In this document: positions 1 through 6,306 of the stretch, one piece after another
Position numbering within the stretch: the first letter of the stretch is position 1
How the letters are laid out: the number at the start of each line of letters is the position of its first letter
Assembly (NCBI GenBank): GCA_018700215.1
Contig: JABIST010000277.1
Location: 1-10,597, forward strand
Direction of reading: 5' to 3'
Origin: Dehalococcoidia bacterium
GTDB taxonomy: Bacteria > Chloroflexota > Dehalococcoidia > UBA2979
Length of the DNA stretch: 10,597 nucleotides
Made by a program: the position numbers and the translations under genes
The notes under the pieces: model-generated
What the model was told of the DNA's origin: nothing
The model's input: the letters and a program-made list of their open reading frames with translations, nothing else
Database searches by the model: none

Positions 1-500
1 GGGCGATCGCCGTTGCCCTGCAGAATCACGAGGCCGCCCGCCGCCTCGATCGTCAGCTCGGTGGCCGGCCAGTCAGCCTTCGGCCCCGTCTGCCCGAACG
101 GTGCAATCGAGCAGTAGACGAGCCCGGGATTCGATGCGCTCAGCTCTTCGTACGAAAACCCCAGCTCAGCGATCCGCCCCGGCGCGAACGACTCCAGCAG
201 GATGTCCGCACGCTCAACCAGCGCTCGAAACTGCGTCTGCCCGGCCTCGTGATTGAGATCGAGCACCACGCTCCGCTTGCCGAGACCCACGGCCGCCCAG
301 TACAGCGACTCGCCCTCGTGGCCCGGTCGCTCATCGAACGGCGGTAGCCGTCGAGATCGCACACCCTCGGGAGCTTCGATCTTGATCACCTCGGCACCGA
401 GGTCAGCCAGCAGTCGTCCCGCCAGTTCGCCGCGGTCGTTGGTGGCATCGATCACTCGCACGCCGGCGAGCAAGGGGGCAGTGGAGGGTGCAGTGCTCAT
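1..500 (-). CDS. CaiB/BaiF-type (family III) CoA-transferase, N-terminal part, cut by the left window edge
   Basis: Only the first 166 codons are in the window. The N-terminus (LLAGVRVIDAT at residues 10-20, then LAGRLLADLGAEVIKIEAPEG at about 26-46) is the Rossmann-like opening of family III CoA-transferases. It is followed by GKRSVVLDLNHEAGQ (74-88), ADILLESFAPG (98-108) and LVYCSIAPFGQTGP (127-140), all characteristic blocks. These cytoplasmic enzymes move CoA between carboxylic acids through an aspartyl-CoA thioester. The catalytic Asp lies near residue 170 in characterised members, so here it should fall just beyond the edge and cannot be checked. The ATG start at 498-500 is favoured because an in-frame TAG lies eight codons upstream; a weak GAGG serves as ribosome binding site. 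The gene follows the DppC-type permease by 105 bp in the same direction with no terminator seen, so co-transcription is plausible. The acid substrate cannot be inferred. Confidence 0.9.
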   Translation of the reverse strand, partial: MSTAPSTAPLLAGVRVIDATNDRGELAGRLLADLGAEVIKIEAPEGVRSRRLPPFDERPGHEGESLYWAAVGLGKRSVVLDLNHEAGQTQFRALVERADILLESFAPGRIAELGFSYEELSASNPGLVYCSIAPFGQTGPKADWPATELTIEAAGGLVILQGNGDR

Positions 501-605
501 CGCGAGATCGCCTCGGGTTCGCTACAACGCGCGGCAACCACCGGCGTCGACTGGTTCACGTCGGCGAAGCATAGATCGAACTCGGGAAGAGCGCCGTCCG
601 TCGGG

Positions 606-1589
606 TTAGGCCGTGCGCTTGGACCTCGGGTCTAACGCGTCGCGCAGACCATCGCCGAAGAAGCTGAATGCGATGAAGAGGAGCGCCAGCAGCGCCGTCG
701 GGAAGAACAGACCGGTCCAGTTGATCAGCACGAAGCCGAAGTGCTCGTTAATGAGCAACCCGAGACTCGGCGTCGGCGGGCTGACGCCTACGCCGATGAA
801 CGATAGTGCCGCTTCCGCGAAGATCGCCCGCGGAATCAGGAAAGTTACCTCCACGATCACCGGCCCCATCGCGTTTGGCAACCAGTGCCGCACCGCGATC
901 CGGGTCCTCGAAGCGCCGAGCGCAATCGCTGCCTGCGTGTACTCCATCTCCCGAATCGAGAGGAGCTGTCCACGCACCAACCGAGCCATGGTGGGCCATG
1001 CGGTCAGCGAGATCGCCAGGAACATCAACAGGACGTTCGACTCCAGCCCGAGGATGCTGCTTCGCCCGAAGATTTCCGTACCGAAGGCGGATCTCAGCAG
1101 AATGATCAACAGCAAATCTGGGAATGCGTAGGCAATATCGGTTACCCGCATGAGCACCCGATCGAAGATCGCCGGGCCGGCCACCGCCAGCGTGCCTACG
1201 AACACGCCCACGGTCGTGACCACCAGGATCGCGAACGTCGCGGCCGACAGCGAGATCCGTAGCCCCACCACGGTCCGGCTGAAGATGTCGCGAGCGAGCT
1301 GGTCCGTCCCGAACCAGTGCTCCATCGAGGGCTGCTCGTACTTCCCGGTTTCGCGCGGTGCGAGCGGGTCAGTCACCGCTCCCGCGACCGGTCGTTTCAA
1401 GAACTGCTCGGACGTGCTGTGCGTCGCTACCAAATCCGCGAATGCCGCAACCAACACGAACACGGCGACCACGCCCATCGCTATCACCGCGGCGCGGTGC
1501 TGTCGCATCCGCTTCCACGCGTCACGCCAGAACCCCGACTGCTCCACGTGGTTCACCTCAATGACGCCGACGGCCTCTGCCACTGCCAT
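606..1589 (-). CDS. ABC importer inner-membrane permease, DppC/OppC type
   Basis: This 327-residue protein has the usual DppC/OppC length and layout. A cytoplasmic N-terminal tail is followed by a first membrane helix (about 34-55), then a periplasmic loop ending in HWFGTDQLARDIFSRTVVGL (91-110), the hallmark GTDxxxRDxxSR block. A multi-helix core follows (about 112-310). The EAA-type cytoplasmic loop that contacts the ATPase is YTQAAIALGASRTRI (217-231), followed by RHWLPNAMGPVIV, and EAALSFIGVGVSPPTPSLG (259-277) is another family signature. It should pair with the DppB-type permease encoded just upstream to form the membrane pore. Its ATG shares one base with the TGA stop of that gene (TGATG), and a GGTGAGG motif lies about nine bases before the start, so translation is probably coupled. 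Family membership is sure; peptide, nickel, sugar-oligomer or another substrate cannot be told from the permease. Confidence 0.95.
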   Translation of the reverse strand: MAVAEAVGVIEVNHVEQSGFWRDAWKRMRQHRAAVIAMGVVAVFVLVAAFADLVATHSTSEQFLKRPVAGAVTDPLAPRETGKYEQPSMEHWFGTDQLARDIFSRTVVGLRISLSAATFAILVVTTVGVFVGTLAVAGPAIFDRVLMRVTDIAYAFPDLLLIILLRSAFGTEIFGRSSILGLESNVLLMFLAISLTAWPTMARLVRGQLLSIREMEYTQAAIALGASRTRIAVRHWLPNAMGPVIVEVTFLIPRAIFAEAALSFIGVGVSPPTPSLGLLINEHFGFVLINWTGLFFPTALLALLFIAFSFFGDGLRDALDPRSKRTA

Positions 1590-2536
1590 CAGTGCAACCT
1601 CACCCGCGGGTCCACCAGCGGATAGGTGAGGTCAACCAGGAAGTTCGCCACCACGATCAGCGCGGCGAACAACATCGTCGTACCCATGATCATCCCGTAG
1701 TCGCGTGCCAGCACCGAAGTGATGAACGCTGCCCCGATTCCCGGCAGCCCAAAGATCGACTCGATGATGATTGAGCCAGTCACCAGCCCGGCAAATAGCG
1801 GTCCCATCAGCGTCAGTACCGGAATCAGGGCGTTCCGCAGCGCATGCCGCCAGTAGACGGTCCGGTTGGCTAGCCCCTTCGCTCGCGCGGTCCGCACGTA
1901 GTCTTGGTCCAGTACCTCAAGCATCGAACCTCGTGTCAGCCGCGAGAGCAACGCCATCGCCGGTGAACCGAGCGCGGCGGCCGGCAAGATCCCGTTTCCG
2001 AGACTGGAGAAGCTATCGCCGAACCCCTTGCCCAATCGGACGGGGAACCAATCAAGCCAGACCGCAAACACCAGCAGCAATCCAAATGCCAGTACGAAGC
2101 TGGGAACCGCCGCCAACGCGGTACTCATGCCCAACGAGAGGTAATCCCACTTCGAATTGCGGTGAGTTGCGGCGAGCACCCCGACTGGAATCCCGATCCC
2201 GATCACCAGCAGGAACGACATGGTCCCCAGCAGCACGGACGGTTTGAACTTGTCCAGCATGATGTCGCTGATGCGCTGTCCGCGCTGGCTGAACGAGATT
2301 CCCAGATCCCCTTGCACCAGGTTGCCGATGTAACGCACGAACTGCATCGGCAGCGGATCGCTCAGCCCGTAGTAGGACTCCTGCTGGCGGATGAACTCCT
2401 CAGACGCTCCGCGCTCACCGGCGATCGACTCGAACGGGCCGCCCGGCACCGCGTGCATCAGTAAGAACGTCACCAGCGCGATGAAGAACAGCGTCACCAT
2501 TGACTCGAAAATTCGACTGACCAGATAGGTAATCAA
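1589..2536 (-). CDS. ABC importer inner-membrane permease, DppB/OppB type
   Basis: A 315-residue permease of normal family length. The opening MITYLVSRIFESM plus a first membrane helix (about 9-30) ending in HAVPGGPF (28-35) is the classic DppB start. The periplasmic segment includes YYGLSDPLPMQFVRYI (55-70) and GDLGISFSQRG (76-86). The EAA-type loop is DYVRTARAKGLANRTVYWRH (212-231), followed by ALRNALIPVLTL and a GLPGIGAAF block (263-271). Further hydrophobic spans lie near 103-124, 138-160, 236-260 and 282-305. The start codon is TTG at 2534-2536. It is chosen because it gives exactly the family N-terminus, because an in-frame TAG lies upstream, and because the next Met (residue 13) would remove part of the first helix. 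The ribosome binding site is weak. The gene follows the solute-binding protein by 98 bp containing a strong hairpin, and overlaps the DppC-type gene by one base. Confidence 0.95.
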   Translation of the reverse strand: MITYLVSRIFESMVTLFFIALVTFLLMHAVPGGPFESIAGERGASEEFIRQQESYYGLSDPLPMQFVRYIGNLVQGDLGISFSQRGQRISDIMLDKFKPSVLLGTMSFLLVIGIGIPVGVLAATHRNSKWDYLSLGMSTALAAVPSFVLAFGLLLVFAVWLDWFPVRLGKGFGDSFSSLGNGILPAAALGSPAMALLSRLTRGSMLEVLDQDYVRTARAKGLANRTVYWRHALRNALIPVLTLMGPLFAGLVTGSIIIESIFGLPGIGAAFITSVLARDYGMIMGTTMLFAALIVVANFLVDLTYPLVDPRVRLH

Positions 2537-2579
2537 GGTGAACCCCGAACCAGCACGCGTAGTGGTGGGAGCCTAAACG

Positions 2580-2612
2580 AAAAATGGGGGCGGACGCACT
2601 GCGTCCGCCCCC
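2580..2612 (-). terminator. Intrinsic-terminator-like hairpin between the solute-binding protein gene and the permease genes
   Basis: A perfect 12-bp inverted repeat, GGGGGCGGACGC (2586-2597) and GCGTCCGCCCCC (2601-2612), is separated by only three bases. Read on the minus strand, the stem is followed by A, five T residues (2584-2580), then CGTTT. This is the form of a Rho-independent terminator downstream of the solute-binding protein gene, whose stop is about 22 bp before the stem. The permease genes continue in the same direction. The hairpin may therefore act as a partial terminator, or as a 3' stabilising stem after RNA processing, letting the binding protein be made in excess over the permeases. 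That role is inference; the hairpin and T-run are seen directly. Confidence 0.8.
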
Positions 2613-2634
2613 ATAACGATCGAGAGTCTGTCCG

Positions 2635-4401
2635 CTAGGGCCGACCCTCGATGAAGACCTTGTCGAGGAACAAGTCACCGGGGACGTTGTTCTCCATCGA
2701 ACTCAGGACCATTCCCTGAACCCATGGCTGCATCAGGATGTTCCGCCGCGCGTGGTACATGGGCGCAAACGGCAGTTGATCGATCATGATCGTCTGCGCG
2801 TCCAGGTACATCTGGATGCGGGCATCATTGTCGAACTCAGTTTCTGCTGAAACGATCAACGCGTCGAAGTCAGCGTTGCTGAAGTTACCGGAGTTCAGCG
2901 CGCCGCCCGTCTGGAATAGCGGGAGCCAGTTCTGCGGGTCGGGGTAGTCAGCACCCCAGCCGCCAGTCGTCACCTGGTAGTCGCTGGCGTTGCGGAGCTC
3001 AAAGTAGCTCGCGCGGTCCACCGTCGTCACCGTTACGGTGATACCCAGGTTCTTTTCCCACTGCTCCTTGAGCCACTCAACCGTCAGCACGCCAGTCGTG
3101 CTGTCTGCGCTGAGAATGTCAATCTCCAGGCCGGCGCCGTCCGGGTAGCCGGCGTCCGTCAACAGCGCCTTCGCGGTGTCGATCGCGTTGTCGTATTGCA
3201 GGCCCAGCGTCGGGTCGTATCCGGGCATTCCTGGGGGGACCCAGGTGAATGCCGGAAGCTGAGAACCCTCACGCACGATCTCGGCGTACTCGAGGCGGTC
3301 GATCGCACTCGCCAGTGCCTTGCGGACGCGTACGTCCTGCAACGGCGCGTAGTCGAAGTTGAAGTAGATGCCGATGGTCACGAGCTGCGCGTACGCCTGG
3401 AACTGCTCTTCCAGATCGGTGCCACGCACCTGCACCAGTTCGGCCGGACCCAACTTCACGACATCCAACTCACCCTCTTGGTAAGCCAGGAATGCGATCG
3501 CCGAGTCGGCGTTGATGTCGTACTCGATCGAATCCAGCAGCGCCGGGCCGCGGTGCCAGTTGTCGCTCCGAGTCAGAACGACGCCTTCGTCATGGTTCCA
3601 CTCGCTCAGCACGAACGCCCCGTTGCCCACAAGTGTGCCGGCTTCGGTCCATGCGTCGCCTGCTGAATCGATAATGTCTTGGCGAACCGGGAAGATCGTC
3701 CACAGTGTCGCCAGCAGTGGAAAGATCGGGCTTGGTGAGTTGAGCTGGAAGACGACTGTCTGGTCGTCCGGCGCCGTCACCTCAAGACCATCGACCACGG
3801 CTTGTTCCAACGCCGTGAGCGCGTCGCCCTCGACTCCATCGGCCAAGCCCTGCGACAGCGCCGCTTGTGCACCGTCCGCGGCAATGACGCGGTAGAAGTC
3901 TGCGTAGAAGTTCGCACTGCCTGGCGCGAAGATGCGCTTTGCCGCGTCCACGAATGCCTGTGCGACCAAGGGCTCGCCGTCAGACCAGACCAGGCCGTCG
4001 TTGAGGCTGAACGTGTAGGTCAGACCGTCAGCCGAGATGCCGCCGTTATCGAGCGTCGGAACCTCAGCCAGGTCAGATGTGAGGTTCTGGTCCTCGTCCA
4101 ACCGCAACAGGCCGGAGTACAACTGTCGTACTACGCTGATGCTGTCGGTGTCAGTCACAGCCTGGGGGTCCAGAGTTCCGGGCTCACCCTCGAGCTGGAC
4201 TCGCAACACCTGCGGTTCCATTGGCTCTGCTGCCGGCGTTGCCGCCGTCGTCGCGGCAGTAGTCGCGTCGCCCGCAGGTGCCGCGGTCGCCTCTGTGTCT
4301 GTGTCCTCATCGCCACCACAGGCGACTCCGACAATCATCAATGCTGCAGCCATCAGTCCCAGTAGGTACCAAGGCTTCCGTGTCCATCCCGCTAAAGGCA
4401 T
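2635..4401 (-). CDS. Family 5 extracellular solute-binding lipoprotein of a Dpp/Opp-type ABC importer
   Basis: A 588-residue substrate-binding protein that should be anchored by lipid outside the cytoplasmic membrane and hand ligand to the two permeases encoded downstream. The N-terminus has basic residues (R8, K9), a hydrophobic stretch (11-27) and a lipobox GVAC with the lipidated Cys at 28. A linker rich in Asp, Glu, Thr, Ala and Pro follows (about 30-62). The mature domain carries family 5 landmarks: GTLDPQ (75-80), LYSGLLRLDED (94-104) and GLTYTFSLNDGLVWSDGEPL (126-145). Near the C-terminus are a WGADYPDPQNW block and PFAPMYHARRN. The ATG at 4399-4401 is preceded by a purine-rich GAGAAGAGAGGG run and gives a complete signal peptide. 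Family 5 proteins bind peptides, nickel chelates, opines, oligosaccharides and other ligands; no ligand can be assigned here. Length fits the family once the linker is counted. Confidence 0.95.
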   Translation of the reverse strand: MPLAGWTRKPWYLLGLMAAALMIVGVACGGDEDTDTEATAAPAGDATTAATTAATPAAEPMEPQVLRVQLEGEPGTLDPQAVTDTDSISVVRQLYSGLLRLDEDQNLTSDLAEVPTLDNGGISADGLTYTFSLNDGLVWSDGEPLVAQAFVDAAKRIFAPGSANFYADFYRVIAADGAQAALSQGLADGVEGDALTALEQAVVDGLEVTAPDDQTVVFQLNSPSPIFPLLATLWTIFPVRQDIIDSAGDAWTEAGTLVGNGAFVLSEWNHDEGVVLTRSDNWHRGPALLDSIEYDINADSAIAFLAYQEGELDVVKLGPAELVQVRGTDLEEQFQAYAQLVTIGIYFNFDYAPLQDVRVRKALASAIDRLEYAEIVREGSQLPAFTWVPPGMPGYDPTLGLQYDNAIDTAKALLTDAGYPDGAGLEIDILSADSTTGVLTVEWLKEQWEKNLGITVTVTTVDRASYFELRNASDYQVTTGGWGADYPDPQNWLPLFQTGGALNSGNFSNADFDALIVSAETEFDNDARIQMYLDAQTIMIDQLPFAPMYHARRNILMQPWVQGMVLSSMENNVPGDLFLDKVFIEGRP

Positions 4402-4466
4402 ACCCTCTCTTCTCGCAATACTTGCTCAACCAACATGGGCTCAGGAAAGGGCCCGTGTGTACTAGC

Positions 4467-4494
4467 TTTAGACTTTCTTCGCTGTCAGCGTCAA
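4467..4494 (-). promoter_or_regulatory. Candidate sigma-70-type promoter for the solute-binding protein gene
   Basis: On the minus strand, TTGACG (4494-4489, five of six matches to TTGACA) is followed after 16 bp by TCTAAA (4472-4467, four of six to TATAAT). Transcription would begin near 4460, leaving a leader of about 60 nt before the ATG at 4401. The spacer contains CTGACA, the reverse of a TGTCAG hexamer that recurs in this region. The match is by eye and the -10 is imperfect. Confidence 0.35.
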
Positions 4495-4507
4495 CGCCAT
4501 CCCCGTA

Positions 4508-4532
4508 ATCATCACCTGTCACACGTGATGAT
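4508..4532. promoter_or_regulatory. Inverted repeat, possible operator upstream of the solute-binding protein promoter
   Basis: Arms ATCATCAC (4508-4515) and GTGATGAT (4525-4532) are perfect reverse complements separated by nine bases. A nested CACGTG palindrome lies at 4522-4527. The element sits 14 bp upstream of the candidate -35 box of the importer promoter, a usual position for an activator site. No poly-T follows on either strand, so a terminator is unlikely. Symmetry is seen directly; the regulatory role is inference. Confidence 0.35.
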
Positions 4533-5193
4533 CAACTGCTGGACGACCCGTCGCTGCCCTCTCTACCAGTCGGTCCCGGCACTGATCATGCGTCTTTCTG
4601 GCCTGACGGCCAACCCGACGAACTCAAACGTTCCCATCAATACCGTTAGCAAACTGTCAGGCTCAATGCCCCCCGAATCCACGATCAGAACGTGGCTATC
4701 GACTTGCCTTGAGTCTCTCAAGAAACTACGCAAGAAAACGACAACCGGATTCCTCGCCTCACTCACCGATGACAAACGTTACCGCGCGCGCCCACGCTCG
4801 ACGTCCTCGCGGCGCTCGTCGCCCACCGGTCTCCACACGTCAGCACACGAACGTCGATGAGGAGGCTGGCGCCCGAGGTGGCCGTGAGGCCCGCCCCTCG
4901 GAGCTCCACGTCGGCACACTCGCCGGTCTTGACCGGTGTGGCGTTGCTCCAGATTTCTGGGTTGTGCCTGTCTGACGGGCGAGATCACTCGTGTTTAGGT
5001 CGCGCGGTAAGTAAATCGTTCGCTTCTGGCTGCTGACGGCCGCGGCACACGATTGTCAGATGAACAGTCTCGCGGCTCGTCGACGAAATTCAGACGTCGG
5101 AAGCATCAGAAACCAGGCTGTCAGACCAGGTACGAATGGACGTGAGAGAACGGCGCGAGATCGGTGACCGCACTCAGCTGCAGAGACGGCTCG

Positions 5194-5694
5194 CTAGCCC
5201 TCTCCGGACTCCCCGTCGGACGCAAACTTGAATCGATATCCCACGCTCGCCACCGTGTTGATCTCGGCTCGCAAAGCGGTCAGCTTGCGCCGCAGCGTTG
5301 CGATGTGTTGGCGCAGCGCCGCGCGATCGTGATCGTCAGCCAGAGCACGGCCCCACACACATTCGGCCAACTCCGAGTAGCGGACCACGGCATCAGGCTC
5401 GGACGCCATCCGCAGCAACAATCGACGCTCCAGCTTCGTCAGCGACAAGGCCTCCGCCGCCAGCGCGCCCGTGTCCAGGCTGACCAGGTTCTGCTGCTCG
5501 AACGCACGCCATGTGTATTCATGCCGCTCTCGCCACTCGTCAACAGCCTCAGAGGTCAGTTGTGCCAGGCAGCGGCTGCAATAGAAGTCCTCGTCGTGCA
5601 ACGGCATCCACTCATGAGCGGCGCGTACACTCTCACCGGCAACGCAGTAGGCCGGCGGGAGGACATCGGGGAGACGTCGGCGTTGTTGAGTCAT
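5194..5694 (-). CDS. OmpR/PhoB-type winged-helix DNA-binding protein without a receiver domain
   Basis: The C-terminal region (about residues 80-157 of 166) is a Trans_reg_C-type winged helix. LSLTKLERRLLLRMASEP (83-100) forms the first strands and helix, YSELAECVWGR (106-116) the next helix, ALRQHIATLRRKL (126-138) the recognition helix, and TVASVGYRFKF (147-157) the wing ending in the typical G-Y-R-F. No phospho-acceptor receiver domain precedes it. Residues 1-60 are unrecognised but contain C17 and a CSRC pair (C39, C42) with nearby His (27, 33), which could hold a metal or form disulfides. The ATG at 5692-5694 is chosen because it begins after the upstream gene stops at 5745; a TTG at 5787 would add 31 residues and overlap that gene by 43 bp. 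No clear ribosome binding site precedes the ATG. It is probably the second gene of a two-gene operon, and its targets are unknown. Confidence 0.8.
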   Translation of the reverse strand: MTQQRRRLPDVLPPAYCVAGESVRAAHEWMPLHDEDFYCSRCLAQLTSEAVDEWRERHEYTWRAFEQQNLVSLDTGALAAEALSLTKLERRLLLRMASEPDAVVRYSELAECVWGRALADDHDRAALRQHIATLRRKLTALRAEINTVASVGYRFKFASDGESGEG

Positions 5695-5744
5695 ATGGAG
5701 TTGCGGGAGAGGCGCCGTCTGGCACCCCTCCCATCGCTTTTCGT

Positions 5745-6164
5745 TTAGACCGCGGCCAGTGCTGGCACGGCGTCCTGCTTGAACCAATCCGCGTGGTGTC
5801 CGTGGACGTGGCTGACGAAGAAGCGCACCCCGTCCACATCGTTTTCGATGCGGTATTGCACCCGACCAGCGCGGGCGTACTCCAGCGGACGTGCCGCCGG
5901 CTCCGAAAACAGCTCGAACGACTGCCCTGCTGCATCAGCCATCCGCCACGCCACAAGCCAGGTGCTCATGAACGTCCGCGGCAGTACGTCGAACTCTTCC
6001 CGAGCTACCTCTGCTGTCGGCAGATCGCAGTGGCGGATCACCGCTGCGACGACGTCCGCCGACGGCGCACGTCGGTCGACTAGGTCGCGGAACTCCTCTG
6101 CACCGGAGTCTGTGGCTAGTACATCGTTGATTACCGTTGTCAGAAGGCGACACCCGACCGTCAT
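5745..6164 (-). CDS. Hypothetical protein of 139 residues, unrecognised
   Basis: I do not recognise the family. The sequence looks like a real compact protein. A mostly helical first two-thirds (LLTTVINDVLAT at 7-18, EEFRDLVDRRAP at 23-34, ADVVAAVIRHCDLP at 37-49, FMSTWLVAWRMADAAG at 65-80) is followed by a likely beta-rich end (RVQYRIENDVDGVRFFVSHV, 101-120) and a His cluster, HVHGHH at 119-124. There is no signal peptide or membrane helix. The start is ATG at 6162-6164, preceded by AGGAG five bases upstream; a TTG at 6179 upstream of that motif is less likely. The gene ends 50 bp before the winged-helix gene on the same strand, suggesting co-transcription, and is divergent from the LuxR-type gene. 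The His cluster might bind metal, but that is a guess. Confidence 0.65.
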   Translation of the reverse strand: MTVGCRLLTTVINDVLATDSGAEEFRDLVDRRAPSADVVAAVIRHCDLPTAEVAREEFDVLPRTFMSTWLVAWRMADAAGQSFELFSEPAARPLEYARAGRVQYRIENDVDGVRFFVSHVHGHHADWFKQDAVPALAAV

Positions 6165-6306
6165 TGCTGCTCCTACCAATCTCTTCGATTACTCGGTGAA
6201 ACGAATTTGCCACCCTGACGAAACGCATACATCTGTATTTCATTTAGACTGAACTACTAAGTGCATGGAATGTGCGTCGTGAATCAGTCTTTGAAAGGGA
6301 GGGCAG
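6165..6306. promoter_or_regulatory. Divergent intergenic region between the hypothetical/winged-helix operon and the LuxR-type gene
   Basis: This 142-bp region must hold start signals for both directions. Its centre (about 6225-6265) is AT-rich compared with the flanking genes. Two symmetric elements are visible: ATACA-TC-TGTAT (6227-6238), and AGACTGA (6246-6252) paired with TCAGTCT (6284-6290), whose arms are 31 bp apart. The plus-strand gene has a good ribosome binding site (GGGAGG) just before its ATG. I could not pick convincing -35/-10 pairs on either strand. Confidence 0.45.
6227..6238. promoter_or_regulatory. Short palindrome-like operator candidate ATACATCTGTAT
   Basis: Perfect 5-bp arms ATACA and TGTAT flank a TC centre. 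It is the most symmetric element in the divergent region, about 70 bp from either start codon, where a dimeric helix-turn-helix protein could control both directions. Either neighbouring regulator could be the ligand. A 5-bp arm in an AT-rich segment can arise by chance. Confidence 0.3.

Larger units (their letters stand above)
4402..5193. other. Gene-poor stretch of about 790 bp between the importer operon and the winged-helix gene
   Basis: No convincing protein or RNA gene was found. The left end (4402-4532) holds the importer leader, candidate promoter and inverted repeat. Bases 4621-4740 are clearly lower in GC (58 of 120) than the flanking genes. A minus-strand frame of 70 codons at 4563-4775 and a plus-strand frame of 141 codons at 4435-4860 are open, but neither has a good ribosome binding site or recognisable product. 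Short hairpins occur at 4599-4612 (TGGCC/GGCCA, loop TGAC) and 4921-4938 (CGCCGGT/ACCGGTG with one G-T pair, loop CTTG); neither has a T-run. The hexamer TGTCAG occurs four times on the plus strand (4483, 4655, 5054, 5119). The stretch may be a long regulatory region or decayed sequence. Confidence 0.5.

Noticed and set aside
613..1131. Plus-strand open frame of 172 codons
   Set aside because: It lies wholly antisense to the DppC-type permease, whose motifs are clear; its translation has no recognisable features.
3196..4365. Several plus-strand open frames of 127-187 codons
   Set aside because: All are antisense to the solute-binding protein gene, which is complete and matches its family throughout.
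4435..4860. Plus-strand open frame of 141 codons
   Set aside because: It starts inside the importer leader and promoter, has no ribosome binding site, and ends in a basic Ser/Arg-rich run typical of non-coding GC-rich DNA.
4921..4938. Hairpin CGCCGGT/ACCGGTG considered as a terminator of the winged-helix operon
   Set aside because: No T-run follows on either strand, and it lies more than 250 bp past the stop codon.
4402..5193. Search for a tRNA or other structured RNA gene in the gene-poor stretch
   Set aside because: No T-loop or anticodon-arm pattern was seen, and the small hairpins do not form a known RNA fold by eye.
5164..5748. Plus-strand open frame of 194 codons
   Set aside because: It is antisense to the winged-helix gene, whose domain is recognisable on the minus strand.
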